Assembly (NCBI RefSeq): GCF_014126615.1
Contig: NZ_CP059896.1
Span: 816,501 to 880,500, forward strand
From: Ciceribacter thiooxidans
GTDB taxonomy: Bacteria > Pseudomonadota > Alphaproteobacteria > Rhizobiales > Rhizobiaceae
Direction: 5' to 3'
DNA length: 64,000 nt
The notes under the pieces are model-generated. The model had not been told where the DNA came from, did no database searches, and was given only the letters and a program-made list of their open reading frames with translations. The translations under genes and the position numbers were made by a program. Of the stretch, positions 44,235-52,004 are shown piece after piece. Each line of letters starts with the position of its first letter. Positions within the stretch are counted from its first letter, which is position 1.

Positions 44235-44596
44235 GCGATGTCGAACGTCTGCGTGAATACCTCCATCGGATGCAGGACGCGGCCCGGCAAGCGCTTGGCT
44301 TCGTGAGCGATCTTGATCTCGAACGATTTCAAGAGGATGTCCGTACACAGATGGCCGTCACCATGGCATTCGTGTTGGTTGGTGAGGCGGCCTCTCGCAT
44401 TTCCGCACGGTTTCCCGATTTCACCGAGGAGCACCCTGAGATCCCTTGGGCGAGAATCAAGGGAATGCGAAATTTGATCGCGCACGACTATTACGAGCTG
44501 GAAATGCCTCTTGTCTGGGATACCCTTCAGCGCGAGCTGCCGAATCTGATTGCGCAGATCGACGAACTGCGAAGCCGGCACGTGCAGGGAGAATAG
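44231..44596 (+). CDS. hepT: HEPN-domain toxin (HepT, DUF86)
   Basis: A 121-residue all-helical protein. The RNase motif Rx4HxY is intact in GMRNLIAHDYYELEMPLVWD, together with MAFVLVGEAASRISARFPD upstream. It starts within the mntA stop, the order (antitoxin first) seen in many HepT-MntA systems. It could cleave RNA unless modified by MntA. The allA gene starts only five bases downstream, so the toxin-antitoxin pair may share a transcript with the ureide genes. Confidence 0.92.
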   Translation: MSDVERLREYLHRMQDAARQALGFVSDLDLERFQEDVRTQMAVTMAFVLVGEAASRISARFPDFTEEHPEIPWARIKGMRNLIAHDYYELEMPLVWDTLQRELPNLIAQIDELRSRHVQGE

Positions 44597-44601
44597 ATAA
44601 T

Positions 44602-45101
44602 TTGAGGGAAATCCTCCCGGTCCAGCCTCTCACGGCAGAAGCCTTTTCCCCTTCGGCGAGGTCATCGAGGCCGATCCCTCGACCATGCGTCTCATCAACG
44701 GAGGCACGACCGAACGTTTCCACGCGCTGTTTTCGCCGGACGTCGCGGGCGAGGGTGCGCGCGTGATCGTCAACATCTTCCGCGGGCAGCCGCGTGCCTT
44801 TCCCTACGAAATTGGCATGATGGAGCGCCATCCGCTCGGCAGCCAGAGCTTTTCGCCCCTTTCCCGACGGCCCTTTCTCGTCGCCGTTTCGCCGGACGAG
44901 GATGGCAGGCCGGGGCGTCCGCAGGTCTTCCTCGCGCGGCCGGACCAGGGCGTCAATTACCGACGCAATGTCTGGCATCATCCGCTGCTGGCGGTGGGAG
45001 CCGTGAGCGATTTTCTGGTTGTCGACCGGGACGGGCCCGGCAACAATCTGGAAGAGTACTTTTTCGATTCCTCGTTCACGATACTGGAGCCGCATTTATG
45101 A
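44602..45101 (+). pseudogene. allA: Ureidoglycolate lyase, broken by one missing base
   Basis: Cleaves ureidoglycolate to glyoxylate and urea, the last step of the allantoicase route. The first frame reads (TTG)[16 protein letters not shown]; after the CCCC run at 44648-44651 the second frame continues [20 protein letters not shown], then [40 protein letters not shown] and [18 protein letters not shown]. Restoring one C gives 166 residues, the normal length. TTG start with AGGGAGA ten bases upstream; an internal ATG at 44685 would lose the conserved N-terminus. Stop overlaps the uraH start. Confidence 0.87.
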
Positions 45102-45454
45102 CCGGTCTCACCACCCATGTTCTCGATACCGCGCTTGGAAAGCCTGCCGAGGGCATGAAGATCCAGTTGCTTCGCATGAACGGGGAGGAGGCGGAGATCA
45201 TCCGCACCGTCTTCACCAATGCCGACGGACGCATCGACGGCGGTGCGATCCTGTCCGGCGAGGATTTCAAGGTCGGCCAGTACGAGCTGCTCTTCCATGC
45301 CGGCGACTACCTGCACGGCCAGGGCGCGCCGCTGACGGTTCCGCCCTTTCTCGACGTGATCCCGATCCGCTTCGGCATCTGCGATCCTCGGGCGCACTAT
45401 CATGTGCCGCTCCTCCTTTCGCCCTACGGATACTCGACCTACCGCGGCAGCTGA
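45098..45454 (+). CDS. uraH: 5-Hydroxyisourate hydrolase (transthyretin-related)
   Basis: Hydrolyses 5-hydroxyisourate, made from urate by PuuD, to OHCU. The 118 residues carry the family marks: N-terminal [20 protein letters not shown] with the active-site His, [13 protein letters not shown], and the C-terminal [19 protein letters not shown] with the diagnostic YRGS tail. No signal peptide. Starts inside the allA stop codon (ATGA overlap), so allA-uraH are co-translated. Confidence 0.96.
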   Translation: MTGLTTHVLDTALGKPAEGMKIQLLRMNGEEAEIIRTVFTNADGRIDGGAILSGEDFKVGQYELLFHAGDYLHGQGAPLTVPPFLDVIPIRFGICDPRAHYHVPLLLSPYGYSTYRGS

Positions 45455-45457
45455 GCG

Positions 45458-46198
45458 ATGATCTTCGCGGCAATCGCAGACATCCACGGCAATCATCTCG
45501 CTCTCGAGGCGGTGCTGGAGGATATCCGCCGGCTCGACATCGAGGCGATCGTCAATCTCGGCGACTGCTTTTCCGGACCTCTGGACGCGAGGAAGACGGC
45601 GGAGATCCTGCTCGGACTCGATCTTCCGACGGTACGCGGCAACCACGATCGATATCTCGTCGAACAGGCCGTCGAGGCCATGGGGCCGTCGGACGCCGAT
45701 GCTTTCCGGCAGCTCGACGCCCGCAGCCGGGAGCGGCTCGGGCGCTTGCCCTTCGACATGGTCTGGCGGGACGAGGTCTATCTCTGCCATGCGACTCCGA
45801 AGGACGACAGCACCTACTGGCTGGAGACGGTGACGTCCGGCGGGCACGTCGTGCCGCGTCCGATTGCGGAGATCGAGGCGTGGGCCGATGGAGTACCGCA
45901 GTCTCTCATTCTCTGCGGTCACACGCATCTACCCCGCACCGTGCGCCTCTCGGACGGCCGTCTGGTCGTCAATCCCGGCAGCGTCGGCTGCCCGGCCTAT
46001 ACCGACGATCGGCCCTATCCGCACAAGGTGGAAGCCCGCAACGTGCATGCCTGCTACGCCGTCTGTGAGAAGCGCGGCGACGCCTGGGCGGTTACGTTCC
46101 GGCAGGTGCCCTACGACAACATGGCGATGGCGGCGCTTGCGGTGAAAAACGGCCGGCCGGACTGGGCAAGCGCGCTCGCCACCGGCTTTATCCGGTAG
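45458..46198 (+). CDS. Calcineurin-like metallophosphoesterase
   Basis: A 246-residue predicted phosphodiesterase or phosphatase. Metal motifs are complete: DIHGNH (residues 8-13), GDC near 37, GNHDRY near 65, CHAT near 112, GHTHLPR near 151, and the family end NPGSVGCPAY. It is of the YfcE/MJ0936-like class. It starts three bases after the uraH stop and is probably the last gene of the allA-uraH transcript. A role in purine breakdown is not evident from sequence. Confidence 0.88.
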   Translation: MIFAAIADIHGNHLALEAVLEDIRRLDIEAIVNLGDCFSGPLDARKTAEILLGLDLPTVRGNHDRYLVEQAVEAMGPSDADAFRQLDARSRERLGRLPFDMVWRDEVYLCHATPKDDSTYWLETVTSGGHVVPRPIAEIEAWADGVPQSLILCGHTHLPRTVRLSDGRLVVNPGSVGCPAYTDDRPYPHKVEARNVHACYAVCEKRGDAWAVTFRQVPYDNMAMAALAVKNGRPDWASALATGFIR

Positions 46199-46228
46199 CG
46201 GGAAAACGGGCGCTGACGGCGCGACCGC

Positions 46229-46669
46229 TCAGAAATGTTCGCCCGAACGGAACGGTCCGACGCGGATGCCGGCGGCGACGAGGTAGGCCGTCGACCAACC
46301 GATCAGCAGGAAGCCGCACACCCCTTCCAGAGCTGTGAGCATGCGCCAGTCCGAATGGGCGACGATGTCGCCGTAGCCGACGGTCGCAAAGGTAATCGTC
46401 GAAAAATAGAGAGCTGTCGGGAAGTCCGCCATGATCCCCAACAGTTGGTAGCAGAGCGCCCAGAGCCAGACCTCACAGGTGAGCACCGCAAAGACTCCGA
46501 TGACGACGCTGTTCATGGCGATCATATGGCTGCGATGGCCGCCGAGCCTCCATCGGTCGGTAATCCAGCCCATGGCATGTGTCACCCAGATCAGCCCGAA
46601 ACTGTGGATGACCACGTTCAGGGAGATCATCACGGTCCCGGTGAAGAGGTTGAGCATCAGCAGCGCCAT
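46229..46669 (-). CDS. Two-helix potassium channel family protein
   Basis: A 146-residue membrane protein. Helices at about 8-30 (TVMISLNVVIHSFGLIWVTH), 50-75 (IAMNSVVIGVFAVLTCEVWL) and 110-133 (GVCGFLLIGWSTAYLVAAGI). The selectivity filter TITFATVGYGDIV is intact before the last helix. No cytosolic regulatory domain. Likely a tetrameric K+ channel. It lies 21 bases downstream of guaD on the same strand, so it may belong to the puuD-guaD transcript. Confidence 0.88.
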   Translation of the reverse strand: MALLMLNLFTGTVMISLNVVIHSFGLIWVTHAMGWITDRWRLGGHRSHMIAMNSVVIGVFAVLTCEVWLWALCYQLLGIMADFPTALYFSTITFATVGYGDIVAHSDWRMLTALEGVCGFLLIGWSTAYLVAAGIRVGPFRSGEHF

Positions 46670-46690
46670 GGTCGATCTCCAGAGGGTGGT

Positions 46691-48010
46691 TCAGGCCGGC
46701 GACAGGGACTGTTTCACTGGTCTGCCAGCCACATAGGTCTCGACGACGGAGCGATCGTCCCCGAGCGTCTGCAGCAGGAACAGTTCTTCCGTGACCGTGC
46801 TCACCGTTTCCATCCTGAGCTTCATCACCGGCGTGGCCGCGGCATCGAGGATGATGAAGTCGGCGTCCGTGCCGGGCTCCAGCGTGCCGATCCGGTCGGA
46901 GAGCGACAGGGCTTCCGCATTGCCGAGCGTCATATGATAGAAGCTTTCGAGCGGATTGAGGCGCTCGCCCAGCAACTGCTGAACCTTGTAGGCCTCGGCC
47001 ATGGTTGCGAGCATGGAATAGCTCGTCCCGCCGCCGACATCGGTTGCGACCGCGATCCTGAGCGGCTTGCCACGCCGCTCGTATGTCCGCCAGGGAAAGA
47101 GGCCGGAGCCGAGAAAGAGGTTGGAGGTCGGGCAGTGCACGGCGACCGAGCGGGTTTCGCTCATGGCGTCCGCCTCGCGTTCCGATAGATGGATCGCGTG
47201 CCCGAACAGGCTCTTCGGCCCGAGCAGGCCGTAGCGGGCGTAGATGTCGGTATAGTCCTTCGCCTCGGGGAAGAGCTCGCAGGTATAGCGGATCTCGTCG
47301 TGGTTTTCGGAGAGATGGGTCTGGATATGCAGATCCGGGAATTCGCCGGCGAGGGCGCAGGCGACCTCCATCTGTTCCGGCGTCGAGGTGATGGCGAAGC
47401 GCGGCGTGATCGCGACGTGATTACGGCCGCGCCCGTGCCAGGCGGCGATGACCGCCTTTGTTTCCTCGTAAGCCTGTTCCGGCGTGTCGAGAAGGCCTTC
47501 CGGCGCATTGCGGTCCATCATCACCTTGCCGCCGAGCATCAGCATGCCGCGCTTGAGGCTTTCGGCGAAGTAGGCATCGGCGGAGGTCTTGTGCACCGTG
47601 CAGTAGGCGACGGCGGTCGTCGTGCCGTTGCGCAGCAACTCGTCGAAGAATTCGGTCGCGATCCGTTCGGCATGCGCCCCGTCGGCGAACCGGCGCTCCT
47701 CCGGGAAGGTATAGGTGTTCAGCCATTCGAGCAGACCGCCGGCATAGGAGCCGATCACCTGCATCTGCGGGAAGTGCAGGTGGGTGTCGACGAAACCGGG
47801 CATGAGGAGGTGCGGCCGGTGGTCGATCTCGCGCGTTCCTTCCGGCGCCTTGTCCTTTACGTCCGCGTAGGCCCCACAGGCGACGATCCGTCCGTCCTCG
47901 ACGATCAGCGCGCCGTCGCTCTCGTAACGATAACATCCTTCGTCGCTCGCCGATTCCGGCTTGCGGAGGAAGGTGAGAAGCCGGCCGCGGATAATCGTCC
48001 TGTCGTTCAT
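46691..48010 (-). CDS. guaD: Guanine deaminase
   Basis: Converts guanine to xanthine, feeding xanthine dehydrogenase. A 439-residue amidohydrolase with metal motifs PGFVDTHLHFPQMQ, AYCTVHKTSADAYF, IQTHLSENHDEI, FGHAIHLSE and ATDVGGGTSYSML, all typical for GuaD. Start MNDRTIIRG overlaps the puuD stop (ATGA) and has CAGGAC in front; the longer frame upstream lies within puuD. Forms an operon with puuD. Confidence 0.95.
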   Translation of the reverse strand: MNDRTIIRGRLLTFLRKPESASDEGCYRYESDGALIVEDGRIVACGAYADVKDKAPEGTREIDHRPHLLMPGFVDTHLHFPQMQVIGSYAGGLLEWLNTYTFPEERRFADGAHAERIATEFFDELLRNGTTTAVAYCTVHKTSADAYFAESLKRGMLMLGGKVMMDRNAPEGLLDTPEQAYEETKAVIAAWHGRGRNHVAITPRFAITSTPEQMEVACALAGEFPDLHIQTHLSENHDEIRYTCELFPEAKDYTDIYARYGLLGPKSLFGHAIHLSEREADAMSETRSVAVHCPTSNLFLGSGLFPWRTYERRGKPLRIAVATDVGGGTSYSMLATMAEAYKVQQLLGERLNPLESFYHMTLGNAEALSLSDRIGTLEPGTDADFIILDAAATPVMKLRMETVSTVTEELFLLQTLGDDRSVVETYVAGRPVKQSLSPA

Positions 48011-49245
48011 CGGGTCCTGTTTTCCTCCACGGCGCTCTCGAACCACGCGACGAGCAGCGCACGTTCCTCGCCGCTCACCTCGGTTATGTTGCCGGGCGGC
48101 ATGGCATGGGTGCGCCCCGCCTGCAAGTAGATTTCCCGCGCGTGGGCTGCGATGTCGGCGTCCGTCTCCAGCTTAACGCCCTTCGGTGGTCGCGGGATCC
48201 CTTCCCAGACGGGTTGCTCGGCATGGCACATGGAGCAGCGCGACTGTACGACGTCGCGGGCGGCGGAGAAATGCGCGTTTTCGGCAAACAGCCGGTAAGC
48301 GGGCGCAACCGAGCTTTCCTCGCCGTCTGCCGGAGGCTTCTGGACCGTCGACAGCCACATGATCACGATGAAGATCACCGTCGTCAGCATCCAAGTCCAG
48401 ATCGGCCGGCCCTTTCGTGCATGCACGGTATTGAACCAGTGCCGGATCGTGACGCCCATGAGGAAGACCAGCGCTGCGATCACCCAGTTATAGGCCGTGG
48501 CGAAGGCCAGCGGATAGTGGTTCGACAGCATGAAGAAGATGACGGGCAGCGTCAGGTAGTTGTTATGCAGCGAACGCTGCTTGGCGATGACGCCGTATTT
48601 CGGGTCGGGCGTGCGTCCGGCGATCAGGTCCGCGACGACGATCTTCTGGTTCGGGATAATGACCAGGAAGACGTTGGCGGACATGATCGTCGCTGTGAAG
48701 GCGCCGAGATGCAAAAAGGCGGCGCGGCCGGTGAATACCTGCGTATAGCCCCACGCCATGGCGACCAGGGCGACATAAAGCACGCCCATCAGCAACCAGA
48801 TGTTCTTGCCGAGCGGCGACTTGCAGAGCAGGTCGTAGATGATCCAGCCGACGGCGAGCGAGGCGACGGAAAGGCCGATCGCCTGCCACTGGGTGAGGTC
48901 GAGCACGTGGCGATCGATCAGGAAGAGATCCGCACCACCGTAATAGACGATGCAGAGCATCGCGAAGCCGGAGAGCCAGGTGGCGTAGGACTCCCATTTG
49001 AACCAGGTCAGGTGCTCCGGCATCGTGGCCGGCGCGACCAGATATTTCTGGATGTGGTAGAAGCCGCCGCCGTGGACCTGCCATTCCTCGCCATAGGCGC
49101 CGACCGGCAGGTGCGGACGCTTCACCAGCCCGAGGTCGAGCGCGATGAAATAGAAGGACGATCCGATCCAGGCGATGGCCGTGACCACGTGCAACCAGCG
49201 CGCCGCAAACGACAACCATTCCCAGGCAATGGCGAATTCATACAT
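48007..49245 (-). CDS. puuD: Membrane urate hydroxylase with C-terminal cytochrome c domain (PuuD)
   Basis: Oxidises urate to 5-hydroxyisourate and passes electrons to the respiratory chain instead of making hydrogen peroxide. 412 residues with eight membrane helices in the first 300 (AARWLHVVTAIAWIGSSFYF, WIIYDLLCKSPLG, VIAALVFLMGVTIRHWFN) and a cytochrome c domain at the end with haem motif CSMCH and Met ligand candidate AMPPGN. The start MYEFAIAWEW follows GAGGGG. It fills the place of uricase, which is not seen in the window. Co-translated with guaD. Confidence 0.96.
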   Translation of the reverse strand: MYEFAIAWEWLSFAARWLHVVTAIAWIGSSFYFIALDLGLVKRPHLPVGAYGEEWQVHGGGFYHIQKYLVAPATMPEHLTWFKWESYATWLSGFAMLCIVYYGGADLFLIDRHVLDLTQWQAIGLSVASLAVGWIIYDLLCKSPLGKNIWLLMGVLYVALVAMAWGYTQVFTGRAAFLHLGAFTATIMSANVFLVIIPNQKIVVADLIAGRTPDPKYGVIAKQRSLHNNYLTLPVIFFMLSNHYPLAFATAYNWVIAALVFLMGVTIRHWFNTVHARKGRPIWTWMLTTVIFIVIMWLSTVQKPPADGEESSVAPAYRLFAENAHFSAARDVVQSRCSMCHAEQPVWEGIPRPPKGVKLETDADIAAHAREIYLQAGRTHAMPPGNITEVSGEERALLVAWFESAVEENRTR

Positions 49246-49460
49246 CGACAACCCCTCGTGGAGAACCAGCCTCCCGAGTCGGCAGATTGCAGAAAAACGT
49301 GAGGCGAGGGAAGGGGTGAACCCGGTCCGCCGTCTCGTTCCACGGGAACTTACCTGCGCTCGTTCCGTTACATCGGCCAGGAACAAAGCTGCACCGGCCT
49401 GCTTGCGCCGTGGTGGCCTCGGGTTCCGCATCCAGGCGGGCGGGGGAAGGAGCGTGAGGC

Positions 49461-49793
49461 ATGCGCAGTCTCCTGGCGTGGCTTATGATTGTCCTGGCGC
49501 CGCCGGCCTATGCCCACGACGCTGCGACCGGCTGGTCCTACGACGCCTTCTGCTGCAACGGCAGTCACGTAAGCGGGGATTGCCAGACCATTCCGTCAAG
49601 GAGCGTGAGGGTAACGCGGAACGGCTACGAGATAACCGTCGGGCCGGGCGACCACCGGCTGGTGACCCGGCGCCACGACTTTACCTTGCCCCAGAGCAAC
49701 GCCCGGCGCTCGCAGGACGAGGAATACCATCTCTGCCTGTTTCCCGACGAAGATACCCTACGCTGCTTCTATGCGCCCGACATGGGTTACTGA
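49461..49793 (+). CDS. Small exported cysteine-containing protein
   Basis: A 110-residue protein with signal peptide MRSLLAWLMIVLAPPAYAHD. The mature part has five cysteines, including the pair DAFCCNGSHVSGDCQ and HLCLFPDEDTLRCFYAPD at the end, so disulfide bonds are likely. Similar small proteins are common in rhizobia but have no assigned function. The ATG follows GGAAGGAG. It is divergent from puuD and overlaps the convergent LysR gene by seven bases at its end. Confidence 0.8.
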   Translation: MRSLLAWLMIVLAPPAYAHDAATGWSYDAFCCNGSHVSGDCQTIPSRSVRVTRNGYEITVGPGDHRLVTRRHDFTLPQSNARRSQDEEYHLCLFPDEDTLRCFYAPDMGY

Positions 49794-50692
49794 CCTTCGA
49801 GCTCGAAGGTCGGCACCGTCTTGCGGAGGAATTCACGAAAGGCGCGGATCTTCGGCGAGTTGCGGCGCGCTTCCGGGTATACCAGCCAGTAATGCCCGCC
49901 GTCGTCACCCAGGATGTCGAAGGGCTGCATCAACCGTCCGAGCGCGACGTCGTCGGCGTAGAATTCCGGCGTGAGGATCGCGACACCGTGTCCGGCGATC
50001 GCGGCGGCGGCCTCGAATGCCTGTGCGCCGAGCTTGCTGCTCTGTCTCTCGGCCAGGTCGACGTCGGCCAGCCCCGCGGCGGCAAACCAGGTCTTCCACC
50101 ACGGGTCGAAGGGATCGATGATCCTGAGCTTCAGCAAATCCTCCGGCTTCGTTATGCCGCCGATGTTTTCCGCGAGCGCCGGGCTCAGCATCGGGGTGAA
50201 ATGGCCACGCATGAGGAAGTGACGCCGCAAGCCCGGCCACTCGCCCTTGCCCCAGCGGATGGCGAGATCGGTCTCGGTCCGGGTAAAGTCGACCAGCGTG
50301 TGGGAGGTTTCGAGCCGCACCGCGATCGTCGGGTTTTCGAGCTGGAACGAGCCGAGATGGCGCGCGAGCCACCGTGCGGCGAAGGTCGCCGTGCAATGGA
50401 TGTTGAGCATCTCCTCGCTCGATTTGCGTACGCCGGCGACGGCCTCATGCAGGGCGCGGAACGCATCACCGACCTTGGGCGCGAGCCTTGCACCCGTCTC
50501 TGTCAGCGTGATCTGTCGCGGGCGGCGCAGGAAGAGCGGCTCGCCGATGTTCTCCTCGAGCAGTTTGATCTGGTAGCTGACCGCCGTCTGGGTCATGCCG
50601 AGTTCCTCGCCGGCGCGGGTGAAACTCATGTGGCGCGCAACCGCCTCGAAAACGCGCAATGCGTTCAGCGGAAACTGTCTCGCCATCTTCAT
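49787..50692 (-). CDS. LysR-family regulator, GcvA type
   Basis: A 301-residue LysR regulator. The helix-turn-helix is at residues 8-65 (LNALRVFEAVARHMSFTRAG, ELGMTQTAVSYQIKLLEENI, FLRRPRQITLTETG), and the effector domain starts near residue 95 (NIHCTATFAARWLARHLGSF). Start at MKMARQF, nine bases after AGGAGA; a long upstream extension has no support. It sits between the guaD-puuD and xdhC-xdhB-xdhA genes and is a candidate regulator of purine breakdown (inference). Its N-terminus faces a DUF1127 gene. Confidence 0.9.
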   Translation of the reverse strand: MKMARQFPLNALRVFEAVARHMSFTRAGEELGMTQTAVSYQIKLLEENIGEPLFLRRPRQITLTETGARLAPKVGDAFRALHEAVAGVRKSSEEMLNIHCTATFAARWLARHLGSFQLENPTIAVRLETSHTLVDFTRTETDLAIRWGKGEWPGLRRHFLMRGHFTPMLSPALAENIGGITKPEDLLKLRIIDPFDPWWKTWFAAAGLADVDLAERQSSKLGAQAFEAAAAIAGHGVAILTPEFYADDVALGRLMQPFDILGDDGGHYWLVYPEARRNSPKIRAFREFLRKTVPTFELEGQ

Positions 50693-50793
50693 GCATAAGT
50701 TCTCCTGATCCATGCAGACGATCATTCGATTGGATTGCGACCGTGTAGCGGCGCATTCTACGGCCGTGTCCAACGAATGGAAGGGCGAAAAAA

Positions 50794-51039
50794 ATGCTTC
50801 TCGATCCGGAAAATAGGGCTGGAGGTTCAACCGACGCCGGACGCAGGTTTCGTTTTTTCGGCCTCGGTTTCCTGCGGCGCCTGTTTCGGCCACGCACCAA
50901 GAGGTTTGATGTCGGCTCGATGCCGGACTCGTTCTTGCGGGATATCGGCTTGCACGATGGTCGTCGACCTCGGGGAGCGACCTGCGGCGCAAGCGAGCTG
51001 CAGACAGCCTTGCTGCATCATCCGCCGCGCAGTGTCTGA
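50794..51039 (+). CDS. DUF1127 small basic protein
   Basis: An 81-residue protein. The middle holds FGLGFLRRLFRPRTKRFDVG, then SMPDSFLRDIGLHDGR, which matches the DUF1127 (YjiS-like) signature in which a helix ends in LRDIGL. Small DUF1127 proteins in alphaproteobacteria influence RNA turnover and phosphate or carbon metabolism. The last 22 bases overlap the 3' end of the convergent xdhC. The ribosome site is weak. Confidence 0.72.
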   Translation: MLLDPENRAGGSTDAGRRFRFFGLGFLRRLFRPRTKRFDVGSMPDSFLRDIGLHDGRRPRGATCGASELQTALLHHPPRSV

Positions 51040-51845
51040 CGTGAGAGGGTGCGCTTCCCGAGAAGGGCGGCCATCAGTTCCGCGGCCACCATGGCGGCGA
51101 TGACCGGCGGTCGCTTGTCCCTGATCGTGTCGCCGCCGATCGGCAGGACCAGCCGGGCGGACCGTTCCGAAGCGAAACCCTCGCGCCGCATGACGCTCTC
51201 GAACGTCGCTCGCTTGGTCGCCGAACCGATCATCCCGACATAGGCGAGATCCTCACGCGCGAGCGCCTCGCGGGCGATGAGGAAATCGAGGGCGTGGTCG
51301 TGGGTGAGGATGACCGCGGCACCACCCGGGGCGATCTCGCCGACCACGGCTTCCGGAAGGGCGGCGAGCCGTCCCGCAATGCCGTGGGGCAGGTTTTCAA
51401 TAGTGTCGGAGCGGGTCTCCACGACGGTGGTCGCGACCGGCAGCGGCGCGAGGGCCGCGGCCAGCGCCAGACCGACATGGCCGGCGCCGAAGACGAAGAC
51501 TTGCGGCAGCTCTTTCCGCGCCTTCTCCTCGCGGGCCAGAAGCTCCAGGCGTTCCTCCTCGCCGATCCGTGTCAGGTCGATCACGACGCGACCGCCGCAG
51601 CATTGGCCGATCTCCGGTCCGAGCGGCAGGTCGAATGCGTCTTCGGTCTCGCCTTCGGAGAGCATGGCGCGAGCCTTTTCAATCGCCAGGAGTTCCATCT
51701 GACCGCCGCCGATCGTGCCCCACGACGCCGCGGGCGCGACCAGCATGTAGGCCCCGGCCTCGCGTGGGGTCGATCCTTTCGCCTCGCGGACCTCCACGAG
51801 GATCAGATCGGGGTGGTTGGCGAGGACGTCGGGAAGGGAGATCAT
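51018..51845 (-). CDS. xdhC: Xanthine dehydrogenase accessory protein XdhC
   Basis: A 275-residue chaperone that inserts sulfurated molybdenum cofactor into xanthine dehydrogenase. The first part has EVREAKGSTPREAGAYMLVA and GTIGGGQMELLAI with CCGGRVVIDL; the second is a Rossmann domain with VFVFGAGHVGLALAAALAPL and YVGMIGSATKRATFESVMRR. Start MISLPDVLANHP follows AGAGCC. Separated from xdhB by about 160 bases that hold a pair of palindromic repeats, but on the same strand and in the standard gene order. Confidence 0.95.
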   Translation of the reverse strand: MISLPDVLANHPDLILVEVREAKGSTPREAGAYMLVAPAASWGTIGGGQMELLAIEKARAMLSEGETEDAFDLPLGPEIGQCCGGRVVIDLTRIGEEERLELLAREEKARKELPQVFVFGAGHVGLALAAALAPLPVATTVVETRSDTIENLPHGIAGRLAALPEAVVGEIAPGGAAVILTHDHALDFLIAREALAREDLAYVGMIGSATKRATFESVMRREGFASERSARLVLPIGGDTIRDKRPPVIAAMVAAELMAALLGKRTLSRQTLRGG

Positions 51846-51854
51846 GAGGCTCTG

Positions 51855-51990
51855 CCCCTCATCCGCCTGCCGGCACCTTCTCCCCGCTTGCGGGGAGAAG
51901 GGAAGCCACTTCGGGCGTGACAACCTCGTTCAGCAGGCGCGACGCGTGCATTCCCTCTCCCGCAAGCGGGGAAAGGGGTAGGGTGAGGGG
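51855..51990. repeat. Inverted pair of palindromic repeats between xdhB and xdhC
   Basis: Left copy 51855-51903 reads CCCCTCATCCGCCTGCCGGC and CCTTCTCCCCGCTTGCGGG, right copy 51951-51990 is the reverse complement of a diverged version, ending GGGTAGGGTGAGGGG. Same family as the pair between hyuC and hydA. Each copy contains its own hairpin, and the two copies can also pair with each other. Confidence 0.8.
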
Positions 51991-52004
51991 CAGAATCGTC
52001 GACA

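Noticed and set aside
42729..44348. A 539-codon open frame opposite glnII and the toxin-antitoxin genes
   Set aside because: Antisense shadow; it would also cover the glnII promoter and terminator.
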